DNA of 64,000 bases from Flavobacterium humidisoli (GCF_023272795.1 NZ_CP096829.1:2480001-2544000), one strand, 5' to 3'; numbered from the stretch's first letter, positions 18,524 to 27,886 are shown. Program-made: numbers and translations. Notes: generated by a model not told the origin, from the sequence alone.

Positions 18524-20326
18524 ATGAATTATTTTAAGATCCTTTGTTTGTTTTTCTATTTTTTTTACGGTTCAAAAATTGATGGACAATGCAAAAGAGA
18601 TACTTTAGAATATTCCGTAAATTCTCTTGATGGATCTTGCTATTCTAATGGGGTAATTACTGTGAGTTTCCCCGCTTCCTCATTATATTGTGGAGGCTGG
18701 GAGGCACGGATAGTCAAAACTACGGGAGGAGCGCCAATAATAAAGGCTGTTCCAGTATATGGCGGAGATGTTAATTTTACTTCACTGCCGCCAGGAAGTT
18801 ATGAGGTTATTTTATCAAATGGAAATACATATCTTCCTTATTCTTCTAATCCAGTTTCTGTAAGCAGTAGCTATACTCCTCTAAATATTAATGTAAGAAG
18901 CACTGCTCCTTCCTGTCCAAATGATTCAATGCATTATGCAAAAGATGGAACTCTTACCGTTGATATTCCTACAGGAGGTATAGGCCCTTTCAAATATGAA
19001 GTTATCACATCTGCAGGCACACAAGTTTTTGTTTCTGCCGGTGGTTCATCTGAAGACAGAACCCATACTTTTTTTGGAATGCAGGGAGGTGAAACGGTGA
19101 CTGTAATTACTACTGACTTAGCGGATAATTCTCCTGGATGTGCTGTTTCTGCTACTCGCAGCCATACTTTAGCCAATAATACATCTGTTCCTTTAGCATA
19201 TGATTTTAGGGCATACAATTTTGTAAGGAACTCTTCTAATTGCAGTGAGGCAAAATTATTTGTAAATCTTACTGATTTGAGCGCTTCACAGCTTAGTGTT
19301 CTAAAGCTGCCTTCGAACGCTGTTATAATTATAAATGGGGTTTCTTATAATTTAAGCTGGAATCCAGCTTTTAATCGATTTTATTATGATTCATCGTTGG
19401 CAGGTTACCCTGCTTTGGCAGATGGCACGATGATTACTACCGTTTTTAATGATGGCTGCAGTGTGATAACCCGTACAAGCGCTGTGAGTATGGATGATAC
19501 TTTTTTGGATGTTGGCTGCTCACCAGTTATTGATCAATCAGAATGTAAAGTCAAATATCAAATTCAGATTATCGGTGATCGGGATATAACAGTTGATGGC
19601 ATGACCGATCGAGATGTTTATTTTTGCAGTCAAAATGCATTAATTTTTGAAGTAAGGGTTTCTGATTCTCCAGAGGTTTGGCGTGTTCTTAACGGTTCTG
19701 AAGTTGTTCCTGCGGCCATTTATCCAGCTGGAAATCCAATGAATGTTACTAATGGATCAAGTGGCGTAATGGCTTCTGCAAAAAGTTATTGGAATGTTTT
19801 TCAGACTGGAGTTTACAGGGTGACAGCATCTGATAACTGCCATAATGTTCAGAAACTATTTGAAGTTAGCGATAGTGATCCTTTTAGGGGGTTTTCTATT
19901 TCTGAATACCCCTCCTCCCTTCTTCAAGGCACTTCTACCATAAAAATTAAACAGCCCAATGCAAATTTTGAGGGGTCTGTTGTCATTAAGGTTTCTCGTG
20001 TTGATGGGCAGTCAGGCATGGCCATTAATCCGAATCAGCCTTACACGCTTGCAGGATCTTATGCTATTGATTTTCCTATTATTCGATCGGTAGCTTCTTC
20101 TGCGGATGCGGATTTTTTCATAAGTGACCTGCCTTTGGGGGATTATAATGTTGAGGTGACGTCCGGCTGCGGTTCTATTAACGGAATATCTAAATTAATG
20201 AAGGTGACTTTAGATCAAGCTGCCGATTATAATCCATATTATAATGTTATACAAGGCTGTGGGAATTCTCATAGAATAGATTATGATTTAAATCAGGGGT
20301 TAATGCCTATGGACGCAAAATTGTAG
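18524..20326 (+). CDS. N-terminal part of a frameshifted giant T9SS adhesin
   Basis: 600 residues up to a TAG at 20324. The signal peptide (ILCLFFYFFYGSKIDGQC) precedes SprB-like or Ig-like beta-sandwich modules (GGIGPFKYEV, GDYNVEVTSGCGSING). There is no C-terminal sorting domain, so on its own this product could not be secreted to the surface by T9SS. The reading continues seamlessly in the next frame from a GGGG run at 20296-20299: the downstream frame reads VNAYGRKIVELFASDPSGG. With one more G the two parts would make a single protein of about 1595 residues. The gene therefore looks broken by a one-base deletion, or the sequence has an indel error. Confidence 0.78.
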   Translation: MNYFKILCLFFYFFYGSKIDGQCKRDTLEYSVNSLDGSCYSNGVITVSFPASSLYCGGWEARIVKTTGGAPIIKAVPVYGGDVNFTSLPPGSYEVILSNGNTYLPYSSNPVSVSSSYTPLNINVRSTAPSCPNDSMHYAKDGTLTVDIPTGGIGPFKYEVITSAGTQVFVSAGGSSEDRTHTFFGMQGGETVTVITTDLADNSPGCAVSATRSHTLANNTSVPLAYDFRAYNFVRNSSNCSEAKLFVNLTDLSASQLSVLKLPSNAVIIINGVSYNLSWNPAFNRFYYDSSLAGYPALADGTMITTVFNDGCSVITRTSAVSMDDTFLDVGCSPVIDQSECKVKYQIQIIGDRDITVDGMTDRDVYFCSQNALIFEVRVSDSPEVWRVLNGSEVVPAAIYPAGNPMNVTNGSSGVMASAKSYWNVFQTGVYRVTASDNCHNVQKLFEVSDSDPFRGFSISEYPSSLLQGTSTIKIKQPNANFEGSVVIKVSRVDGQSGMAINPNQPYTLAGSYAIDFPIIRSVASSADADFFISDLPLGDYNVEVTSGCGSINGISKLMKVTLDQAADYNPYYNVIQGCGNSHRIDYDLNQGLMPMDAKL

Positions 20327-23283
20327 AATTGTTTGCCTCAGATCCATCAGGTGGTTTAGGTGCTCTTGTAGCCTCAAACAATTCTTCTAGCACACCAGGT
20401 TCTTGTTCAGGTTTTTTTGCAAATGTGCCTTCTGGAGATTTTATTATCCGTTATACAGATCTCAGTCCAGTGAATGGGCATTATAATCAATATTCTGCGG
20501 CATTAAAGAAAACTGGTCCTTTTGAATTTCAGCATCCTGTAAAAATCGCTTCTTATTCGAAAGGTAATGTTAAAGTATCAACAGCATTCTGTAGGCCAAT
20601 TTCAAATGCAGGTGCTGTCAATGTAGAAATAACGGATGGAACTGTAATTTATCCATTAACTTTTAGTTTGTACGATGTTAACGAACCATCTGCTCCTCTG
20701 TTTGGACCTTTTACAGTTGCTAGTCCAGAATTATCCTATCAGTTCAATGAGATACCCTCTGGAGATTATTTTGTCAGAGCGGCAGATCAATGCTATAGTC
20801 TCGATACAGCTTTTAGTTTAAAAAATGTTAGTGGGCCTGATTTTAGCGTGCAGGCATCTCGATCAATAGTCTGTTCAAATAATCCAAGTGTAATATTATC
20901 TTTTAATGGCGCTGATCCCAGTTTGTATGATATCTGGTGGGAGGATTTCTTTGGGAATTTTATTGTTGAAGGTACAGAAATTAAACTTGCGCCAACAGTT
21001 AGCACTACTTATATTTGCCAACGTAAATTGAAAGATCGATTTTGTTCAACAAATCAAATAACAGGCCATTATTATAGAGTGAGGGTAACTCCTGAGCCAG
21101 ATACTTCATTAAAGGTTTCAGATATTAATTGTGATCGGTTTAAACAAAGTAGTATAACGATTTATAATGCACAGGATAGCAGTTTTGAGTATGAACTTCT
21201 TGATAAAAATGGAAATTCTTTTGTTCCTTCAATTGTGTTTCCCGGAAATGGTTCAGACCTTAAGATTGCAATACCAGATAGTGTGCCTTTAAATTTAGGA
21301 GACCATATAAAAATTAAAGTATCAAATGGTGACGCTGGATGTACCGAAATTTTGACCGATGTTGCAGATGTAGTTGACACTGTTGGTCCAGATACACCTG
21401 TATTGTATGATGCTGAAGGGGAATGTTCTGTCACCCTTTCTGCTCCGACAGCTTACGATGCATGCTCTGGACCTGTCACGGGCATAACCGACGCAGTTTT
21501 CCCTATAACGTCCCTAGGCGCCACACAGGTGGTCTGGACATTTGATGATGGCAGGGGGAATATCTCCAGGACTGTCCAGAACGTTCTGGTGAAAGACACT
21601 TCGGCGCCTGTCGCGCCTGTATTGCCTGATGCTGAAGGGGAATGTTCTGTTACCCTTTCCGTTCCGGAAGCTTACGATACATGCTCTGGGCCTGTTACTG
21701 GTACAACTGACACAGTTTTCCCTATAACGTCCCTAGGCGCCACACAGGTGGTCTGGACCTTTGATGACGGCAGTGGGAATATCTCCAAGGCTGTCCAGAA
21801 CGTTCTGGTGAAAGACACTTCGGCGCCTTTGACACCTATATTGCCTGATGCTGAAGGGGAATGTTCTGTTACCCTTTCGGCTCCGACAGCTTACGATGCA
21901 TGCTCTGGGTCTGTTACTGGTGCAACCGACACAGTTTTCCCTATAACGTCCCTAGGTGCCACACAGGTGGTCTGGATATTTGATGACGGCAGGGGGAATA
22001 TCTCCAGGGCTGTCCAGAACGTTCTGGTGAAAGACACTTCGGCGCCTTTGGCACCTATATTGCCTGATGTTGAAGGGGAATGTTCTGTTACCCTTTCGGC
22101 TCCGACAGCTTACGATGCATGCTCTGGGGCCGTTTCTGGCACAACCGACACAGTTTTTCCTATAACGTCCTTAGGTGACACACAGGTGGTCTGGAGCTTT
22201 GATGACGGCAGAGCTAATATCTCCAAGACCGTCCAGAATGTCCAGGTCCGCAATATTTATCAATTAGGAAAAGAGAAGACGATTTGTGATAATGGTGGTT
22301 CCGGATATAGGGTTATAGTCTCTATAGAAAAACATGGTTTTTTTAATATTACAGGTAATGGAGGGACAGGTATATGGAATGATAATGTCTGGACTTCTGA
22401 TGTTATAGCTTCTGGGACTGATTACAATATTAAATTTAATGATGCCGCAGGGTGCTCAAGTTTTAATGTCCATGGTTCAGCGCCTTCTTGTTGCAGGTTA
22501 GAGATTGAGAGCCCCCCTTCAATAGCGATTAATTGTAAAGATAGTTTGGATACTTTTAGAACAGGGAAACCTATAATTAAAAATTCTTGCGGTCTAGTTA
22601 AAATTGATTTTGTTGATAGTACTGTATCAGAAGGATGCAATTCGTTTACCGGAAATCTCATAAGAGAATTTGTCGTGACAGATACAGATGGTAGTTCTGC
22701 AACTTGCAGACAATTAATTAAAATTACAGATAATGAGGCCCCTATATTTGAAGGAGATTTGCCTCAAGAGATATTTGTTGATAGCGAAAATATTCCCGAA
22801 CCTGCTATTATATCTGCTGTAGATGACTGCGATGCTGCAAATGTTTCTTATAATGAAATAAAAGAGGAAGTTGATTCCTGCTTTTATAGATTGATTAGGA
22901 CTTGGACTGCTGCTGACTCTTGCGGTAATGTTTCAGTATATAATCAAAAAATTAATGTTTCGCGTAATATTAAAGTATTTAATGGGCTTTCTCTAAACAG
23001 TGATGGTAAAAATGAAATATTTTACTTGGAAGGAATAGAATGTTACCCTTATAATTCTGTTGAGATTTTCAGCCGCTGGGGAAATAGGGTTTTTAGTATT
23101 GAAAGGTATGATAATAAAAAAAATGTTTTCAATGGTTTTTCAAATAGTAAAGGTACTATTTTCAAAAATGAGAAGTTACCAGCGGGCACTTATTTCTATA
23201 TTTTGAAATATGATTTTAAGATTGACGGGAGTCATGATTTTAAAAATATTGAGAAAAATGGCTATTTGCATATCGTAAATTAA
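20299..23283 (+). CDS. C-terminal part of the frameshifted adhesin, HYR-like repeats and type B-like end
   Basis: Continues the previous reading frame after a shift at 20296-20299; without the shift the first usable start is TTG 20329. It holds Ig-like modules, then four 73-residue repeats (GECSVTLSAPTAYDACSG, TQVVWTFDDG.GNIS, VQNVLVKDTSAP) similar to HYR domains, then two more Cys-containing modules. The last 100 residues (LSLNSDGKNEIFYLEGIE, VEIFSRWGNRVF, LPAGTYFYILKY) form a CHU_C/type B sorting domain in which the usual TPNGDG is replaced by LNSDG. The fragment has no signal peptide, which supports it being the tail of the upstream gene. No PorP/SprF gene sits next to it. Confidence 0.78.
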   Translation, partial: VNAYGRKIVELFASDPSGGLGALVASNNSSSTPGSCSGFFANVPSGDFIIRYTDLSPVNGHYNQYSAALKKTGPFEFQHPVKIASYSKGNVKVSTAFCRPISNAGAVNVEITDGTVIYPLTFSLYDVNEPSAPLFGPFTVASPELSYQFNEIPSGDYFVRAADQCYSLDTAFSLKNVSGPDFSVQASRSIVCSNNPSVILSFNGADPSLYDIWWEDFFGNFIVEGTEIKLAPTVSTTYICQRKLKDRFCSTNQITGHYYRVRVTPEPDTSLKVSDINCDRFKQSSITIYNAQDSSFEYELLDKNGNSFVPSIVFPGNGSDLKIAIPDSVPLNLGDHIKIKVSNGDAGCTEILTDVADVVDTVGPDTPVLYDAEGECSVTLSAPTAYDACSGPVTGITDAVFPITSLGATQVVWTFDDGRGNISRTVQNVLVKDTSAPVAPVLPDAEGECSVTLSVPEAYDTCSGPVTGTTDTVFPITSLGATQVVWTFDDGSGNISKAVQNVLVKDTSAPLTPILPDAEGECSVTLSAPTAYDACSGSVTGATDTVFPITSLGATQVVWIFDDGRGNISRAVQNVLVKDTSAPLAPILPDVEGECSVTLSAPTAYDACSGAVSGTTDTVFPITSLGDTQVVWSFDDGRANISKTVQNVQVRNIYQLGKEKTICDNGGSGYRVIVSIEKHGFFNITGNGGTGIWNDNVWTSDVIASGTDYNIKFNDAAGCSSFNVHGSAPSCCRLEIESPPSIAINCKDSLDTFRTGKPIIKNSCGLVKIDFVDSTVSEGCNSFTGNLIREFVVTDTDGSSATCRQLIKITDNEAPIFEGDLPQEIFVDSENIPEPAIISAVDDCDAANVSYNEIKEEVDSCFYRLIRTWTAADSCGNVSVYNQKINVSRNIKVFNGLSLNSDGKNEIFYLEGIECYPYNSVEIFSRWGNRVFSIERYDNKKNVFNGFSNSKGTIFKNEKLPAGTYFYILKYDFKIDGSHDFKNIEKNGYLHIVN
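21382..22250 (+). repeat. 219-bp tandem repeat, four copies, encoding HYR-like modules
   Basis: The junction TCGGCGCCT recurs at 21601, 21820 and 22039, a period of 219 bp or 73 codons. Copies are highly similar and more GC-rich than flanking sequence, with the conserved cores CCTATAACGTCC and CACACAGGTGGTCTGG. High identity implies recent duplication or gene conversion. The fourth copy has drifted most at its 3' end. Confidence 0.9.
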
Positions 23284-23716
23284 GTATTCGTACTGAGCAA
23301 TTTTTGCGCTTCGATTATTATTTCTGCATTTTTAATCATTAAAGCAAAGCCAGTTAGCGAGATTAATAATTTGATTTTATTATAATTGAATCATTTGTAT
23401 TGCCCTTTATGATTTTAAGAATTTAGTTATGGGATTTCATATCGAATTTTTGCTATAGTAGGATAAAACTCCTGATAAATGGATAATATAGTGAATGTGA
23501 TTCGGCTTATAAAAGCAGTAGTGTATTTAGTATTTTTGTTTAGATAGAAATCAATGGAGATGAGATTAGAAACGGGAATCAGATAATTAATACCTTATGT
23601 CTTGGTCGGCATTTTAAGGATATTGAAAAAAACAAGGCCTTTTAACTAGAATGATTTGTAAATATTACGGTTAGATTTAAAGTTTTTATTTAATAACAGA
23701 TAAAATTTGATAAGTT
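23284..23716. other. Intergenic region, no feature recognised
   Basis: About 430 bases, AT-rich, stops in every frame. No strong hairpin was seen after the adhesin stop. Confidence 0.4.
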
Positions 23717-24034
23717 ATGAGTGAGTTTTGGATTGAGAAAGCTTGTGGGGAATCAATTGATAATGCTTTGATTGCTCATGCATATGCCGCGATTGATCAG
23801 ATAAAAGACATAAACAGTCTGCATGGCACTTTCTGGATAGGACATGTTGAAGAAGATTATGTTCTTGTGATACATAGGAGTATGCGATTATTTTTTATTT
23901 ATGGAGAAAATCGGGATAAGCAGCTTATGATGTATGTTAAAGATTGGGCAGCAGTGAAATTATTGATCAAGAATTATTTTGCAAAAGATTTTAGTATTCT
24001 TAAAAAAGAATTTGATTTATATAAAGCGGATTAA
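23717..24034 (+). CDS. Small soluble protein of unknown function
   Basis: 105 residues from ATG 23717, with no signal peptide or membrane segment. The sequence (GTFWIGHVEEDYVLVIHRSM, LFFIYGENRDKQLMMYV, DWAAVKLLIKNYF) suggests an alpha/beta fold with an N-terminal helix, beta strands and a C-terminal helix. Codon use looks like that of real genes here. I do not recognise the family. It stands alone after the large adhesin; by size it could be an immunity-like protein, but nothing in the neighbourhood supports that. Confidence 0.6.
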   Translation: MSEFWIEKACGESIDNALIAHAYAAIDQIKDINSLHGTFWIGHVEEDYVLVIHRSMRLFFIYGENRDKQLMMYVKDWAAVKLLIKNYFAKDFSILKKEFDLYKAD

Positions 24035-25229
24035 AGAGTTTTATTGTTATTGAAAACGGCATTTGCTTTAAAAATAAATCATTCACTTTTGGCATTTCAA
24101 TACAAATTGATGCCTTAATATTGAGAAGCCCTCGAACCAGAACTATGCTTTGACAAAAAGGAAATTTACGGACTCTTTTTTTTAAGATAAACTGTCCAAT
24201 TAAGCTCTGAGAGGATTTGTTTTGGGTACCAGCGAACGAAATTTTTGGTAAGCGCCCAGGCAGCTATGCAGATGGATATTTAAGATTATATCAGCCGTAA
24301 CGGAAGATTTTTCGAATCATTTTATTGGTGATTTGAATATGTTAAGCCCTGATATGCATGGCTATAAATGAACGATGCACAATGGGGAATTCCTTCTGAT
24401 GCTGTCTTAGCTTTTGAGTTGAATCTTATGTTTTTGATGCCCATGCTATTAGGGTGCGCTTTGTTGTTGAACGCAAAATAAGACCAGTAATTTATTCTGT
24501 ATCACAGGGCAGAATTCTATGAGGCACTTGGTCAGTTGGGCAAAAGAATATAACACCATTTTAACCTGATGGGTGTCATTTTAGTGCCAATGGCCAGCCA
24601 AAAGATCTTACGATTGGCATGCTGCAGTGTTTTGAAATTTCTTTAAATATAGGCAGTCAAATGGATTAAGTAAAAAGCAATGCGGTTTCGGTTATAGAAA
24701 TTTATTGCTATTTGACAAACACTTAAATAAGATCTGATCAAGAATCATATAAAGGCTATATGCGATTATAATAATTATTTTTTCCATGCGCTATCGGTTC
24801 TGATGTATCATCTAATCAACAAAGAAAAGTTTTATGGGTATATCCTCACGAGCTGACTGGCTATCAAAAGATAGTAATTTGGGGGATTAGCAATATATTC
24901 TGCCGTTTGGGCTGCGTCTTTTGGCGCACTCTGAGTAGCATCGGTTAGAAAAGATCCTAAGTTTTCCATCTACAGTAGCGAAAGGGATCGTGCAGTTTGG
25001 TGTAATTTAGGTTAATTGCCCCCATTTTATTATTTTTCAAAACATTTTAAGTCCTGAAATCGAAGAGTATCAGAATTGATTGCCTCAAGTTAAATGCTAT
25101 GTGGATAATGCTGATTTATAGGTCTTTGAAGTCTTGAAAAAAAACACTCAAATGAAATATTATTTTTTTTTATTTAGGTAAGAGCTTTTGAATCGTTTTT
25201 ACTGATATTATAATTATTAATGCAATTTT
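24035..25229. other. 1.2-kb intergenic region with scattered degenerate coding stretches
   Basis: Short open pieces occur on the plus strand, for example WGIPSDAVLAFELNLMFLMP near 24390 and FDAHAIRVRFVVERKIRPVI near 24440. They are interrupted by stops and frame changes every 20-40 codons. This looks like eroded coding sequence, but I could not name a family. No promoter motif was certain. Confidence 0.35.
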
Positions 25230-27305
25230 ATGAAAAAACATTTTACAGTGTTATTGCTTTCTGTTTCTGTATGTAGTTCTGCGCAAAGCAGTGCTGTAGG
25301 CACGCTTACTCCGGAAGCTTCTGCTATTTTTGAGGTAAAGTCTGTCAAAGGGGGTTTTTTGGCCCCCCGCATGACCCAGGCTCAGCGCGATGCAATCATT
25401 GCTCCTGCTGCAGGCCTTATGGTTTACAATACGGATGTAAACTGCTACGAGTTTTGGAACTCCAGCGAATGGTTTAATATGTGTGTGGACGGCAGATTGG
25501 ACCCTTCGTCAAACGGCACGGCAAAGGTAGACGCTTATGACTGCAGCGGTGCCGGCGGGGGCACTCTGAATATGGGGATGGCTTCCACAGCGACGCAGGA
25601 GATTACCGTATCGGTAACGCGCAAAGGCTCCTATAATATCAGCACCGGCGCTGTCAACGGGGTTATTTTTAGCGATTCGGGCACTTTTGACAGTGCGGGT
25701 ACAAAGGTGATCACCCTTACAGGATACGGCTCTCCGGCAAGCGCAGGAACCTATACCTATGCGCTTAATACTGCCCCTTCGTGCAGTTTTGACAGGACGG
25801 CGGTAAACGGCTCGCTGCTTGTCATATCCAGCCAGCCGGCCGCTCCCCCTGCAGCCTGTTCGGGAACAGGAGAGGTGGTTCTGTCTGTTGCCGTTTCCGG
25901 AACCACTGGGATTGCCTATGCCTGGAGGCGCAATGGCGCATTTCTGTCCAATGATTCTGTAATTTCAGGCGCAGCCACCAATACCTTAAAGCTGACCGGC
26001 CCCAGAACAAGCGATGCCGGGGATTACGATGTGCTTATAAGCGGCGATGCTGCATCGCCTGTCAGCTCTTCGATTGCAAAAGTTACAGTGAATGCCACGC
26101 CGACTGTTGTCACCGCAGAGCAGAAGATCTGCCTGCCAGCCACAGCCAATCTGACCCTTTCTGACGTAACACTGGGCAGCACTCCCGGATTAGCGTACAG
26201 CTATTTTACGGATGCTGCTGCCACTAGCGCTTTGGCCACGCCAAGTTCAGTTGGAACGGGCACCTATTATATAAAAGGCACAGACAGTTTTGGCTGTTTT
26301 GATATCAGGCCTGTTGCTGTGAGCACAAACAGCGTTGCTGTTGATGCCATTGGCGGGGGAGCCGCTGCGGTGACTGTGGGAAATGAAACCCCCGCTTTTA
26401 CAGATGCAACTCCTGGCGGTACGTGGTCGATCGCCAATGGCACGGGGAGTGCTACTATTGACAGTTCTGGCATTGTTACGGGAGTTTCAGCCGGCACTGT
26501 AACTGTTGTTTATAGCATTGCAAATGCCGGATGTATCAGTGCGGCGTCAAAAAGCCTGACCGTTGGTGAAGGAGGGGTTATCCCCGGAAATGCGTTCTGT
26601 GCAGGAAAAAGTATTTCAAAGACATCCTGCATCGGTGTATCTGGAGCTGTTCTTAACGATGATGCTGCCACCACTGACGGGGTAGAATATGACTGGGCTT
26701 CTGCCGCCAGCAGTGTTTTGGGAGACGGTTTTGGGGCGACTACGGCTACGCGCGCTCTGGTTGAAATAGGGGGGCAGTGCTGGTCGCGCTACAATATGGA
26801 TGTGGTGAACAGCAATGACACTCCTGCCGTTGGGGATGGCATAGACTGGGGATCGAGCGATTATTACAACAGTGCTGCAGGCGAGCCTGCAGCCAACGAA
26901 GGCCTGCTGTACCAGTGGTCGGCCGCAATGAACGGCAGCACAGCGGAGCGCGCTCAGGGAGTCTGCCCTTCGGGCTGGCATGTCCCTTCAGACTGCGAGT
27001 GGATGTTTTTAGAAAATAGCTTAGGTATGACAGTGGCCAATCAAGTAGCTATCGGAGTTAGAAGTTCGGGTACAGTTGGATCAGATCTAAAAATTGGCGG
27101 CTCTTCCGGGTTTTCGGCGCTGTTGTCTGGTCTCGGTATTTATGCGCCGGCTTTCGCCAATCGTGGTAGTTACGGTAGCTTCTGGTCATCGTCAGTTAGT
27201 GGTTCTGATGCGTTCAATCGCGACTTGAGCTCGTCTAACGCTTCTGCTAGCCGTTACGCGGGTCACAAAGCGTACAGTTTTTCTGTTCGCTGTCTCAAGG
27301 ATTGA
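25230..27305 (+). CDS. Exported FISUMP-domain surface protein with DGR-like variable 3' end
   Basis: 691 residues. After the signal peptide (residues 1-18) comes a module typical of Bacteroidota tail-fibre-like proteins (ASAIFEVKSVKGGFLAPRMT, GLMVYNTDVNCYEFWNSSEW). Ig-like segments at about 190-300 and Big_2-like segments at about 370-450 follow. Residues 510-691 form a Fibrobacter succinogenes major paralogous (FISUMP) domain, a C-type-lectin-like fold (GQCWSRYNMDV, GVCPSGWHVPSDCEWMFLEN, FWSSSVSG, FSVRCLKD). Most of the gene is clearly richer in G+C than its neighbours. The last 200 bases switch to unusual codons (CGT, TCG, GCG, TAC, CTC) and are poor in A. No T9SS sorting domain is visible, so the route of surface anchoring is unclear. 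Confidence 0.85.
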   Translation: MKKHFTVLLLSVSVCSSAQSSAVGTLTPEASAIFEVKSVKGGFLAPRMTQAQRDAIIAPAAGLMVYNTDVNCYEFWNSSEWFNMCVDGRLDPSSNGTAKVDAYDCSGAGGGTLNMGMASTATQEITVSVTRKGSYNISTGAVNGVIFSDSGTFDSAGTKVITLTGYGSPASAGTYTYALNTAPSCSFDRTAVNGSLLVISSQPAAPPAACSGTGEVVLSVAVSGTTGIAYAWRRNGAFLSNDSVISGAATNTLKLTGPRTSDAGDYDVLISGDAASPVSSSIAKVTVNATPTVVTAEQKICLPATANLTLSDVTLGSTPGLAYSYFTDAAATSALATPSSVGTGTYYIKGTDSFGCFDIRPVAVSTNSVAVDAIGGGAAAVTVGNETPAFTDATPGGTWSIANGTGSATIDSSGIVTGVSAGTVTVVYSIANAGCISAASKSLTVGEGGVIPGNAFCAGKSISKTSCIGVSGAVLNDDAATTDGVEYDWASAASSVLGDGFGATTATRALVEIGGQCWSRYNMDVVNSNDTPAVGDGIDWGSSDYYNSAAGEPAANEGLLYQWSAAMNGSTAERAQGVCPSGWHVPSDCEWMFLENSLGMTVANQVAIGVRSSGTVGSDLKIGGSSGFSALLSGLGIYAPAFANRGSYGSFWSSSVSGSDAFNRDLSSSNASASRYAGHKAYSFSVRCLKD
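27110..27300 (+). other. Candidate DGR variable region in the FISUMP C-terminus
   Basis: FISUMP domains normally show runs of Asn here. Instead the codons read as a string of NNY-type codons (Ser, Ala, Arg, Tyr, Gly, His) between conserved anchors FWSSSVSG and FSVRCLKD, as expected if AAY codons of a template had been rewritten at the A positions. The region lies at the extreme 3' end of a C-type-lectin-like gene, ends in a conserved block (TCTGTTCGCTGTCTCAAGG) and is followed 30 bases after the stop by a small hairpin. No template repeat or reverse transcriptase was seen in this window, so the assignment is inferred. Confidence 0.42.
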
Positions 27306-27335
27306 TTTATTTGTCTCCGATTGGTGTTTAAAATC

Positions 27336-27351
27336 CTGCAATTTATTGCAG
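27336..27351 (+). other. Small hairpin after the FISUMP gene
   Basis: CTGCAATTTATTGCAG forms a 6- to 7-bp stem with a tiny loop, about 30 bases after the stop codon. It could be a weak terminator, or the hairpin often found after a DGR variable region. Confidence 0.4.
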
Positions 27352-27389
27352 TACTTTAGTAAAATGCGATTTTTTTTTATCCCTAGTTT

Positions 27390-27819
27390 ATGAGGGCAGA
27401 TTTAAGAAAAGGCCCGCATGCAGCAAGCACCGATTAGCATGTAATGTTGTTTGGGCTGCTAAATATCATTTTAAAGTTTTGGAAGGGGATATTCAAAAAC
27501 TGTGATGAACTTGTGGTTTAAATGTTAGAAAATTAGGCAATTGGTATTTTAAATGTAAGTTCAGATCATGTCCACATGCGTATAGAATATGCTTCTAGCA
27601 GAATGTTGGTGCGATTTTGAAAAGTTTGAAAGGAAGAACTTCACCAAGGTTACAAATGGAATTCCCAGAACTTCAGACGAAATATAGCGAACAGCATTTT
27701 TGGCAGCCGGATATGGAGTGTGGATTACGGGAAATTTCACTGATGAGAGGGTAAACGAATATTTGGAGCATCACCGAAGAAAAGATGACAGTGATAATTC
27801 AAATTTCATTCGGGGATGA
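27390..27819 (+). pseudogene. tnpA: Decayed IS200/IS605-family TnpA transposase
   Basis: Starting at ATG 27390 the sequence reads MRADLRKGPHAAST, then a stop, and resumes in other frames as VVWAAKYHFKVLEGDIQK, SSDHVHMRIEYASSRML, LKGRTSPRLQMEFPELQTKY and VNEYLEHHRRKDDSDNSN before the stop at 27817. These match the order of IS200 Y1 transposases: the HxH metal site is present as HVHMRIEY, while the tyrosine region near the end is disrupted. Several frameshifts and stops make it inactive. The right-end hairpin follows 30 bases downstream. Confidence 0.8.
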
Positions 27820-27849
27820 AATAAAAAGAGGGACTTTCAACCCCTAGTA

Positions 27850-27886
27850 AACTAAACCTCTGCACTTTATTTGCAGAGGTTTAGTT
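27850..27886 (+). repeat. Perfect 15-bp hairpin at the right end of the IS200/IS605 relic
   Basis: The arms AACTAAACCTCTGCA (27850-27864) and TGCAGAGGTTTAGTT (27872-27886) flank a 7-base loop and are followed by TCTTTTT. The preceding GGGACTTTCAACCCCTAG resembles IS200 right ends. The hairpin is perfect although the transposase is decayed, so it may survive as a terminator. Confidence 0.8.

Noticed and set aside
20290..20331. Programmed -1 ribosomal frameshifting
   Set aside because: The site lacks a standard X XXY YYZ slippery heptamer and I see no clear downstream stem or pseudoknot. A one-base deletion explains it more simply.
24035..25229. Possible enzyme gene in the region before the FISUMP gene
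   Set aside because: Only short coding-like pieces occur in changing frames. I could not order them into a known family, so only degenerate sequence is reported.
26616..26981. 121-residue minus-strand frame in the FISUMP gene
   Set aside because: It lies inside the GC-rich part of a well-supported gene on the plus strand, where stops are rare on both strands.
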